The notes under the pieces are model-generated. The model ran no database searches and was not told where the DNA came from. It was given only the letters and a program-made list of their open reading frames with translations. Positions 40,355-48,310 of a stretch of 56,649 bases of DNA are shown piece after piece. Source of the DNA: Caulobacter sp. (GTDB lineage: Bacteria > Pseudomonadota > Alphaproteobacteria > Caulobacterales > Caulobacteraceae); assembly GCA_017744495.1 (NCBI GenBank), contig JAGIBE010000279.1, positions 1 to 56,649 on the forward strand, given 5' to 3'. The translations under genes and the position numbers were made by a program. The stretch's first letter is position 1. Every line of letters starts with the position of its first letter.

Positions 40355-41475
40355 TGCGCATCTTCTACGTGATCAACTCGGTCGAGGGTGGCGGCGCGGC
40401 CTTGCCGGTCCCGGCCGTGGCCAAGGTGTTGCAAGACCTCGGCGCGGAGGTCGAGGTCCTGGCCCTGACCCGGCGCGATGGCCGGGCCCTGCCACCGATG
40501 GCTCGCCAGGGGCTGGAAGTGCATGTCCGCCCCGGCGCGGAGAAGGACCACGTCGCCGCCCTGGCCTGGCTCGACCGGATGGTCGTCGAGGGGCGGCCGG
40601 ATCTGCTGTGGACCTCGCTGACCCGCGCCACCCTTCTGGGTCAGATCGTCGGCTTGAGGCGGGGCGTGCCGGTCGTCAGCTGGCAGCACAGCGCCTACCT
40701 GAAGACCGCCAATCGCCTGCTGCTGCGCGCCACCCAGGGGCTGTCGGACCTGTGGATCGGTGACTCCCACAGCGTCACCGCCCTGACCGCCTCGCGTCTG
40801 AAAGTGAAGGCCGACCGCCTGGCGACCTGGCCTCTGTTCGCCGCCGACGAGACCGCGCCTCAGGCCACGCCCTGGCGACCGGGCGAGACGCTGCAGCTGG
40901 GCGCCCTGGGGCGGCTTCATCCGGCCAAGGGCTACGACGTGCTGATCAAGGCCCTGGCGCATCTGCGCGCCAACGGCTTCGTCTCGCCGACGCCCTTCGA
41001 GGTCCGGATCGCGGGCGAGGGGGCTCAGCGCGAGCTCCTGCAGGGCATGATCGACCAGGCCGGGTTGGACAATGTCCGGCTCACCGGCTTCTGCGACACG
41101 CCTCGCGAGTTCCTGGCGGGACTGCACCTCTATCTACAGCCGTCACGGCGCGAGGGACTGTGCGTGGCGGTGCACGAGGCGATGCAGGCCGGTCTCCCGT
41201 CCTTGGTCACGGCCGTCGGCGAGATGCCCTACAGCGTGGTGGAGGGCCTGACCGGCCGGGTCGTGCCGCCCTGTGATCCTGAGGAACTGGCCAAGGCGCT
41301 GAAACAGATGCTGTCGGCGCCACGCAAATTGGCGCTCATGGGAGAGCGCGCGCGAGCCCGTGTGCTGGAGCGGTTCGGCCAGGTCCACTTCGAGGCGACT
41401 GGCGCCGAGATCTTCGCTCGCTTGCCGGCGCGACGCGAGGTCCTCGTTCCCACGGTCGCGAGCGCGACCTCGTGA
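40354..41475 (+). CDS. Glycosyltransferase family 4 (GT4)
   Basis: A 373-residue GT-B glycosyltransferase. The N-terminal Rossmann half starts MRIFYVINSVEGGGAA (glycine-rich acceptor loop). The C-terminal half has LGALGRLHPAKGYDVLIKAL, FEVRIAGEGAQRELL, and the donor-binding motif SRREGLCVAVHEAMQAGLP (E-x7-E). It probably adds a sugar from a nucleotide donor to a lipid or surface glycan. The start overlaps the upstream stop codon; the next gene begins with a GTG inside this gene's stop (GTGA). Confidence 0.9.
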   Translation: MRIFYVINSVEGGGAALPVPAVAKVLQDLGAEVEVLALTRRDGRALPPMARQGLEVHVRPGAEKDHVAALAWLDRMVVEGRPDLLWTSLTRATLLGQIVGLRRGVPVVSWQHSAYLKTANRLLLRATQGLSDLWIGDSHSVTALTASRLKVKADRLATWPLFAADETAPQATPWRPGETLQLGALGRLHPAKGYDVLIKALAHLRANGFVSPTPFEVRIAGEGAQRELLQGMIDQAGLDNVRLTGFCDTPREFLAGLHLYLQPSRREGLCVAVHEAMQAGLPSLVTAVGEMPYSVVEGLTGRVVPPCDPEELAKALKQMLSAPRKLALMGERARARVLERFGQVHFEATGAEIFARLPARREVLVPTVASATS

Positions 41476-42728
41476 GCTTGAGCACTTGGGCGCTTCGAAA
41501 GGCGTTGTCGCCCTTGGTCCGGCGCGGCGCCCTGACCGTGGTTTCGCCGTCGGGCGAGCGCCTGAACTTCGGTGACGGCGCCGGCGAGCCGATCGTCGCC
41601 CGCCTGACGGACAAGGCGGCCGTCTGGGCCTTGCTGCTGGACCCGGACCTGCGGACCGGCGAGCTCTTCACCGACGGCCGGCTGGTGATGGAGCAGGGCA
41701 CGATTTACGACTTCCTCAGCCTGGTCCTCGACAACGACAACCAGGAAAATCCATCGCCGATCGTCCAGGCTTTCGACCGCCTGCGCATCGCGACGCAGCT
41801 CTGGCGCCAGCGCAACGACCTGGGCCGCTCGCGTCGCAACGTGGCCCATCACTACGACCTGGGCGACGCGTTCTACGCCCTTTTTCTCGATCCGGACTGG
41901 CAATATTCCTGCGCCTATTTCGAGTATCCCGGCCAGAGCCTGGCCGACGCCCAACTGGCCAAGAAGCGCCACATCGCCGCCAAGCTGCTGCTGGAGCCGA
42001 GCCATCGGGTCCTGGACATCGGCTGCGGCTGGGGCGGGCTGGCGCTCTATCTGTCCGGGGTGGCCGGCGTCGCGGAAGTGCTGGGCGTCACCCTGTCCGA
42101 GGAGCAGATCGCTCGCGCCAATGCGCGGGCTCTGGCGGCGAGACTGACGGACCGGGTGAAGTTCGCCCTCACCGACTATCGCGCGGTGGAGGGGCGGTTC
42201 GACCGTGTCGTCTCGGTCGGCATGTTCGAGCATGTCGGCCTGGGCAACTACGACGCGTTCTTCCAGACCTGCCGCGAGCGGCTTGCCGACGACGCGGTGA
42301 TGCTGCTGCACACGATCGGCTGCTCGGACGAACCCAGCGTCACCAATCCCTGGATCACCCGCTACATCTTCCCCGGCGGCCATCTGCCCTCGCTGTCGGA
42401 CATCCTCAAGTCGGTCGAGCGGGCGGGCCTGATCGTGTCCGACATCGAGGTCCTGCGGCTGCACTACGCCGACACCCTGAGGGCCTGGCGGGAAGCCTTC
42501 ATGGCCCGCCGCGCCGAGGCGGCGGCGATGTTCGACGAGCGCTTCTGCCGGATGTGGGAATACTACCTGGCCATGTCGGAGACGGCCTTCCGCTACGAGC
42601 AGGTCGTCGTTTTCCAGCTGCAGTTGGTCCGCCGGCAGGACAGCGTCCCGCTGATCCGCGACTATATCGCAGCCTCGGAACTCGACCTGCGAGCGCGGGA
42701 GGCGGCGATCGTGATTGGCGATTTGTAG
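41472..42728 (+). CDS. Cyclopropane-fatty-acyl-phospholipid synthase family methyltransferase
   Basis: A 418-residue SAM-dependent methyltransferase of the CFA-synthase family. The N-terminal lipid-binding-like domain is followed by NVAHHYDLGDAFYALFLDPDWQYSCAYF, the SAM motif VLDIGCGWGGLALYL, EVLGVTLSEEQIARA, and the catalytic VSVGMFEHVGLGNYDAFF. The HTIG and NPWITRYIFPGGHLPS segments are also standard. It should methylenate or methylate an unsaturated acyl chain, which would be a natural partner for the desaturase encoded in block 1. GTG start, coupled to the glycosyltransferase. Confidence 0.92.
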   Translation: MSLSTWALRKALSPLVRRGALTVVSPSGERLNFGDGAGEPIVARLTDKAAVWALLLDPDLRTGELFTDGRLVMEQGTIYDFLSLVLDNDNQENPSPIVQAFDRLRIATQLWRQRNDLGRSRRNVAHHYDLGDAFYALFLDPDWQYSCAYFEYPGQSLADAQLAKKRHIAAKLLLEPSHRVLDIGCGWGGLALYLSGVAGVAEVLGVTLSEEQIARANARALAARLTDRVKFALTDYRAVEGRFDRVVSVGMFEHVGLGNYDAFFQTCRERLADDAVMLLHTIGCSDEPSVTNPWITRYIFPGGHLPSLSDILKSVERAGLIVSDIEVLRLHYADTLRAWREAFMARRAEAAAMFDERFCRMWEYYLAMSETAFRYEQVVVFQLQLVRRQDSVPLIRDYIAASELDLRAREAAIVIGDL

Positions 42729-42767
42729 CCCATCGGTCATCGTCTCCAAACTTCCGCAGGAGTCAGT

Positions 42768-44129
42768 ATGGCCGCCGTCCGCCTCGCCGTCGTCGTGTCT
42801 CTGCTCGTCGGTGTCGCCTCGGAATTGGCCGGATGCGCGCCCTATGTCGCCGCACCCGTCCATCTCGAAACCTATCCTGTCGCGCTCGATCTTGGTCGTC
42901 TCGAGGAAAAGCCGCCCGGCGCGACTTGGACAGGCGCGGATTTGCTGGCCGCCGCCCTGACGCGTAACGCCTCGATCGCCGAGGCGGCGGCCAAGTATCG
43001 GACAGCTGTAGCGGCCGCCAAGGCTTCGCGCGTCGCGCCGAGCATGACCCTGACTTTGACGGCGGAATACGCCAAGAGCGAGCCCAAGGCCTGGCTCTAC
43101 GGGGTAGGCTCCGACATCCCGCTGGACATCGGGGCGCGCCGCGGCGAGCGGCTGAACGCGGCCGACCTGTCCGCCCTCCAAGCCCTCTACGACTATGGCG
43201 AGGCGGTCTGGATCGTCCGCACCGCCCTGACGCGAGCACGGGCCGATCGTCTGTCGGCCGACGCCGAGTTGGCGCTGGCCCGGCAGCTGGAAGCCGTGCG
43301 TCAAGCGCGCGCCGATCGACTGGATCGTCGAGTCGCGGCCGGCGAGGACGATCGCGGCCTCGCCCTGACCGCCCGCGCCGACCTGGCCGCCGCCCACCGA
43401 CGGGTCGCCGACGCCTACGCTCGCCGGGTCCTCGCGGACGCCGCCTTGGCCCAGGCCTTGGGCGTGCCTGCGTCGGCCGTCGTTGACCTGTTCCTGGCCC
43501 CTGTCGCGCCGCCGCCGGACGGCCTGGATTTGATCCAGGCGCGGCGCGAAGCGGCGCTGACGCGACGAGACGTCCTCAGGGCGGTGGTTGACTACGACCT
43601 AGCCGAAAGCGCCTTGCGGCTGGAGATCGCCAAGCAGTATCCGGAGATCCACATCGGGCCGGGCTACACCTACGACCACGGGATCGCCAAACTGCCCTTC
43701 AATCTGGGCTTGGTCCTGCCGTCCTCGGACCTGAACCGGGCCGCGATCGCCCAGGCCGAGGCCAAGCGCACCGAAGCGGGACGTTCGCTGGAAGCCGTCC
43801 AGGCGGCGGTCCTTGGCGGTGTCGACCAGGCATGGGCGACCTTGAGGGCGGCGCGGACCACGGAAACGTCCGCCCGCGAACGCGATCTTCCCGTGGCCCG
43901 GCGTCTCGCCGACGTCGCCAGGCGCGGCGCCGCCGCCGGAGAGACCGACCGTGTCGATGACCTGGGCGCCCAGGCGACCCTGATCGACGCCGAACTGGCC
44001 GTCCTCGACGCCCGCCGCGCCGCCGTCACCGCCGGCATAGACCTGGAGGACGCCCTGCGCGCGCCGTTCGATCCCCCCGAAACCACCTTGGTACAGAACG
44101 CGTCCCGAGCGCTTGGAGGCCGACAATGA
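42768..44129 (+). CDS. TolC-family outer-membrane lipoprotein (RND system)
   Basis: A 453-residue outer-membrane efflux protein with the signal sequence VVVSLLVGVASELAGCAPY ending in a lipobox cysteine. The two helical hairpin repeats are visible (LTRNASIAEAAAKYRTAVAAAKASRV; ADLAAAHRRVADAYARRVLADAALAQALGVP; EIHIGPGYTYDHG; LNRAAIAQAEAKRTEAGRSLEAV). The EIHIGPGYTYDHG segment with NLGLVLPS is typical of the CusC/CzcC group. AGGAG six bases upstream fixes the start. It is separated from the CFA gene by 39 bases and overlaps the adaptor gene by four. Confidence 0.85.
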   Translation: MAAVRLAVVVSLLVGVASELAGCAPYVAAPVHLETYPVALDLGRLEEKPPGATWTGADLLAAALTRNASIAEAAAKYRTAVAAAKASRVAPSMTLTLTAEYAKSEPKAWLYGVGSDIPLDIGARRGERLNAADLSALQALYDYGEAVWIVRTALTRARADRLSADAELALARQLEAVRQARADRLDRRVAAGEDDRGLALTARADLAAAHRRVADAYARRVLADAALAQALGVPASAVVDLFLAPVAPPPDGLDLIQARREAALTRRDVLRAVVDYDLAESALRLEIAKQYPEIHIGPGYTYDHGIAKLPFNLGLVLPSSDLNRAAIAQAEAKRTEAGRSLEAVQAAVLGGVDQAWATLRAARTTETSARERDLPVARRLADVARRGAAAGETDRVDDLGAQATLIDAELAVLDARRAAVTAGIDLEDALRAPFDPPETTLVQNASRALGGRQ

Positions 44130-45019
44130 ACAAGCTCGCGACGCTGACCCTCGTGGCCGGACTGATCTGGACAAGCGCGGCCTGGGCCGCGGAGGTGGAG
44201 ATGGACGCGCCGACCCAGAAGCGCCTCAGCGTCGCTACCGCCCCGCTGGCGGCCGCTAGACGCCAGGTCGATGCGACCGGGTTCGCCCGGGTCCTGGATC
44301 CCGTGCCGCTGGCGACCCTGGACGGAGACCTCGTCACAGCCGCCTCGGCCGCCGCCGCCTCGCGGGCGGAGGCAGCCCGAACGAAGGCCTTGGCCGCCGC
44401 CGACGCCACCGTGTCGTTGAAGACCGCCCAGGCCGCTCAGGCCCAGGCAAGCGCGGACGCCGCAAAGCTGACCCTCCTGCGCCGCCGGGTCGGTCTGGAA
44501 TGGGGACCAGCTTTCGCCAGCGACGCCGGTCGTTCGCGCCTGATCGCCGAGCTGGTGGCCGGACGCGCCGTCCTGGTACGGATCGACGCTCCAGTCGGCG
44601 CCAGTGGAATCCGGAACGCCCGGATGCAGCTGAGCGGCGGCGAGAGCGTCGGGGTCGCGATCCTCGGTCCCGCCCGGACGGCCGATCCTCGCGTCCAGAC
44701 GGGCGGGCTGATCGGAGTCGTGCGCGGACCGGTCGCCAGTCGGCTGGGCGTCGGCCTGTCCGCGCCGGTGACCTTGGCGGGCGCGACAGGCGGGGCAGGG
44801 GTGGTGGTTCCCCGTTCGGCCCTGATCCGCACGGCGGGCCAGACCTTCGCCTATGTCCGCAAGGACGCGACCCACTTCGAACGACGGCCGCTGGTCGCTC
44901 CAACCCCCCAAGCGGAGGGCCTGTTCTCGGCCGGCGGCTTCGCGCCCGGCGAACGGGTGGTGGTGTCGGGCGCCTCGGCGTTGCTGGCCGCCGAAACCGC
45001 GCCCAAAGCCGAGGACTGA
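44126..45019 (+). CDS. RND-type periplasmic adaptor
   Basis: A 297-residue secreted protein (signal peptide LVAGLIWTSAAWA) with the order of a short membrane-fusion protein: beta-domain with VDATGFARVLDPVPLATLDGD, an Ala-rich helical hairpin (about residues 70-115), and a second part with GLIGVVRGPVASRLGVGLSAPVTL, GVVVPRSALIRTAGQTFAYV and GFAPGERVVVSGASALLAAE. The last two segments are strongly typical of CusB/CzcB-type adaptors. It is shorter than usual, with a reduced lipoyl region. Encoded directly between its TolC and RND partners. Confidence 0.82.
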   Translation: MNKLATLTLVAGLIWTSAAWAAEVEMDAPTQKRLSVATAPLAAARRQVDATGFARVLDPVPLATLDGDLVTAASAAAASRAEAARTKALAAADATVSLKTAQAAQAQASADAAKLTLLRRRVGLEWGPAFASDAGRSRLIAELVAGRAVLVRIDAPVGASGIRNARMQLSGGESVGVAILGPARTADPRVQTGGLIGVVRGPVASRLGVGLSAPVTLAGATGGAGVVVPRSALIRTAGQTFAYVRKDATHFERRPLVAPTPQAEGLFSAGGFAPGERVVVSGASALLAAETAPKAED

Positions 45020-45021
45020 GG

Positions 45022-48000
45022 ATGCTGAGCGCCATTGTTCGCTGGTCGCTCGCTAGGCCGCGTCTGGTCGCCGTCGGCGCCTTGCTCCTGTTCGTCTACG
45101 GCTGCATCGTCCTGGCCCACGCGAAGTTTGACGTCTTCCCAGAGTTCGTGCCGGCTCAGGCCGAGATCCAGACCGAAGCCCCGGGACTGACCGCCGAGCA
45201 GGTCGAGCAGCTGGTCACCCGGCCGGTCGAGGAGGCGGTCAATGGCGCGTCCGGCGTCGATACGGTGCGCTCGGAATCGATCCAGGGCCTCTCGATCGTC
45301 AGCGTCACCTTCGTCGATGGCGCTGAACCCTTCCGTGCTCGCCAGGTGGTGGCCGAGGCGCTGGGCGAGGTTCAGGGCAATCTGCCGGCTGGCGTGCTGG
45401 CGCCCAAGGTCTCGCCCCTGACCTCGTCGACCATGGACCTGCTGAAGATCGGTTTCACCTCCGACAAGTTGACTCCCATGCAGCTGCGCGACCTGGTGCA
45501 GTGGACCGTGCGGCCACGCCTCATGGCGGCCCCTGGGGTTGCGCGGGCCACGGTCTATGGCGGCGAGGTCCGGCGGTTCGAGGTGCGCGTACGGCCCGAC
45601 GACCTGGCGGCGCGCGACCTGTCGCTGGCCGACATGGTGGCGGCGGTCAAGGTGTCTACGGGTGTCAACGGCGGCGGCTTCATCGATACGCCCGAGCAGC
45701 GCATCCTGATCGACGCGCGCGGCCAGGCCATGACGGCCGCCGACATCGCCGCGGCCCCGATCCCCGGCGCGGCCTCGAGCACCAATGGGGGCGGCGCGCC
45801 GGTGCGGGTGGGCGACGTGGCCGACGTCATCGACGCCCCGACGCCCGACATGGGCTCGGCGATGATCATGGGCAAGCCGGGCGTGCTGGTGAACCTGGCC
45901 AGTCAGTACGGGGCCAACACCCTGAACGCGACCCACGCGGTCGAAGCGGCCTTGGCCGAACTCAAGCCGGCCCTGGACGCCCAGGGCGTGAGGATGGACA
46001 CGGGACTGCACCGTCCCGCCAACTTCATCTCGGCCGCCCTGCGCGGCATCGCCGAGGACCTGGTGATCGGCGCGGTGCTGATCGCCGTGGTGCTGATCCT
46101 GTTCATGCGCAATCCACGCGCGGTGCTGGTGTCGTTCATCTCGATTCCGCTGTCGCTGCTGACGGCGGTGATCGTGCTCGACGCCCTGGGCTGGACCATC
46201 AACACCATGACCCTGGGCGGTCTGGCCGTGGCTCTGGGCGTGGTGGTCGACGACGCGGTCATCGACGTGGAGAACATCGTGCGCCGCCTGCGGATGCGAG
46301 GCGACGAGCCCGCCGCCGCGACGGTCCTAGCCGCATCGCTGGAGGTGCGCGCCCCGGTGATCTACGCGACCCTGGTGGTGGCCCTGGCGCTGACCCCTGT
46401 GCTGATGCTGGGCGGCCTGCAGGGCGCGTTCTTCTCGCCCCTGGCGGCCTCTTTCATCCTGGCGACCATGGCCTCCCTGGCCGTGGCCATTGTCGTCACC
46501 CCGCCGCTGTGCCTGCTGATGCTGGCCAAGGTTCGCCTGCCCGAAGAACCAGCCGCCGTCCTGCGCGCCAAGGCCTGGCACGAGTCCGTGCTGGTCCGCG
46601 CCGCGGGACGTCCCGTGCTGGCGGTCGTCGGCGCGATCCTGGCGACCGCCGTGACGGCGGGCGGCCTGATGCTGTTCAATTCCGAGCTGCTGCCCAGCTT
46701 CCGCGAAGGCCACTTCGTACTGGGCGTGGCCGCCCCGCCTGGGACGTCGCTGTCGGTGATGCGCAAGTATGGGGAGGGCATTTCCCACGACGTGCTGGCC
46801 ATCGACGGGGTCCAGAGCATCGAACAGACGATCGGCCGCGCCTCGGGCGGCGAGGACACCTGGGGGACGGAGCGCAGCGAGTTCCACGTCGAACTGAAGC
46901 GTGGGCTGTCGGGCAAGGACCAGGACCGCATCCAGCGGGAGATCCGCAAGGTGTTGGACTCCTACCCCGGTCTGGAGACCGAGGTGATGACTTTCCTGGG
47001 CGACCGGATCGGCGAGTCCCTGTCGGGCGAGACCGCCGCCCTGGCGATCAACATCTATGGCGGCGACCTCGACACGCTGGACAAGACGGCGGCCCAGATC
47101 GCGGCGATCGTGGAGAAGGTCCCCGGCGCGGTCGACGTCAAGATCCAGACCCCGCCTGGAACGCCCGTGGTCCGCGTCGATCTCGACCTGCCGGCCATGG
47201 CTCGCTACGGCCTGACGGCCGCCGAGGCGCTGGATGCGGTGCAGACCGCCTATCAGGGCGCGACGGCGGCCCAGGTCTACCAGGAGACCCGCGCCGTCGA
47301 TATCGCGGTGACGTCCGCGCCAGACCTCCGTCAGGACCCCGAGGCGGTCGGCGAGCTGTTGATCCGGTCGTCCAGCGGCCAGGTCGTTCCGCTGAAGGCG
47401 GTGGCGCATGTCCACCTGATCGAGGGGCGCACCAGTGTCTCCCATGAAGGCGGACGCCAGCGGCAGGTGGTCACGACCAATCCCGCGCCAAGCGAGGCCC
47501 AGAAGGTGACCCAGGCGGTGCAGGCCGCCGTCGCCGCTCAGGTCAAGCTGCCGCCGGGTGTCTATCTGAACTATGCGGGCACGGCCGCGGGGACCCGGGC
47601 GGCCCAGCGCCAGCTGCTGTTCAACATCGTCATCGCCCTGGTCGCTGTCGTGGCCGTGCTGTTGATCACCTTCGGCGACGGTCGCGCCGTGTGTCTGATC
47701 CTGGCCTCGGCTCCGTTCGCCCTGGTGGGCGGGGTGGTCGCCGTTGCGCTGACTGGAGGCAGCCTGTCGCTGGGCTCGCTGGTCGGCTTCGTCACGCTGT
47801 TCGGCGTGGCGGCCCGCAACGCCATACTGCTCGTCTCGCATCTGGATCACCTGATCAAGGTGGAGGGGCGCGACTGGTCCCTCGCCACCCTGGCCCAGGC
47901 GACCCGCGAACGGGTGACGCCGATCTTGATGACCGCCCTGGTGACAGCCCTGGGCGTCCTGCCGTTGGCTGTTCAGACCGGTCAGGCGGGTCGCGAAATC

Positions 48001-48135
48001 CAGGGGCCGATGGCCATCGTCATCCTTGGCGGCCTGATCAGCTCGACCATCGCCAGCCTGCTTGTGCTTCCGACCCTAATCTGGCGCTACGGCCGGGAAC
48101 TTCGGCGGAATCCGCCGCTGCAAGTTCATCCATAG
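45022..48135 (+). CDS. RND efflux pump permease (HME/CzcA-like)
   Basis: A 1037-residue inner-membrane pump with the 12-TM RND layout and two large periplasmic loops. The N-terminus MLSAIVRWSLARPRLVAVGALLLF leads to AKFDVFPEFVPAQAEIQTEAPGLTAEQVEQLVTRPVEEA, characteristic of the CzcA/CusA heavy-metal class, and TM4 carries VALGVVVDDAVIDVENIVRR with the acidic proton-relay residues. The substrate may still be a lipid or drug: whether the methionine metal sites of CusA are present cannot be judged by eye. Position after the lipid-modifying genes suggests export of their product. The longer upstream frame is not part of the gene. Confidence 0.9.
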   Translation: MLSAIVRWSLARPRLVAVGALLLFVYGCIVLAHAKFDVFPEFVPAQAEIQTEAPGLTAEQVEQLVTRPVEEAVNGASGVDTVRSESIQGLSIVSVTFVDGAEPFRARQVVAEALGEVQGNLPAGVLAPKVSPLTSSTMDLLKIGFTSDKLTPMQLRDLVQWTVRPRLMAAPGVARATVYGGEVRRFEVRVRPDDLAARDLSLADMVAAVKVSTGVNGGGFIDTPEQRILIDARGQAMTAADIAAAPIPGAASSTNGGGAPVRVGDVADVIDAPTPDMGSAMIMGKPGVLVNLASQYGANTLNATHAVEAALAELKPALDAQGVRMDTGLHRPANFISAALRGIAEDLVIGAVLIAVVLILFMRNPRAVLVSFISIPLSLLTAVIVLDALGWTINTMTLGGLAVALGVVVDDAVIDVENIVRRLRMRGDEPAAATVLAASLEVRAPVIYATLVVALALTPVLMLGGLQGAFFSPLAASFILATMASLAVAIVVTPPLCLLMLAKVRLPEEPAAVLRAKAWHESVLVRAAGRPVLAVVGAILATAVTAGGLMLFNSELLPSFREGHFVLGVAAPPGTSLSVMRKYGEGISHDVLAIDGVQSIEQTIGRASGGEDTWGTERSEFHVELKRGLSGKDQDRIQREIRKVLDSYPGLETEVMTFLGDRIGESLSGETAALAINIYGGDLDTLDKTAAQIAAIVEKVPGAVDVKIQTPPGTPVVRVDLDLPAMARYGLTAAEALDAVQTAYQGATAAQVYQETRAVDIAVTSAPDLRQDPEAVGELLIRSSSGQVVPLKAVAHVHLIEGRTSVSHEGGRQRQVVTTNPAPSEAQKVTQAVQAAVAAQVKLPPGVYLNYAGTAAGTRAAQRQLLFNIVIALVAVVAVLLITFGDGRAVCLILASAPFALVGGVVAVALTGGSLSLGSLVGFVTLFGVAARNAILLVSHLDHLIKVEGRDWSLATLAQATRERVTPILMTALVTALGVLPLAVQTGQAGREIQGPMAIVILGGLISSTIASLLVLPTLIWRYGRELRRNPPLQVHP

Positions 48136-48310
48136 ACCTCGTAGGTTGGGACCCGAGTTCCGGGGTACCGTTGGGGACTGGGCGAAAGCCTGCTCTCGGC
48201 GGCGTGACGCCCCTTGGGTCGAACAACGCGCGCGGTTCTGAACATCGACTTTCCGGAGGTGACCTAAGGTCGGCTCATGGCGATGAACGAACGTTGTGCG
48301 GCGCCGCCCC

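Noticed and set aside
44500..45021. N-terminal extension of the RND frame to 44500
   Set aside because: The extension is arginine/serine-rich and overlaps the adaptor gene; the RND N-terminus begins at 45022.
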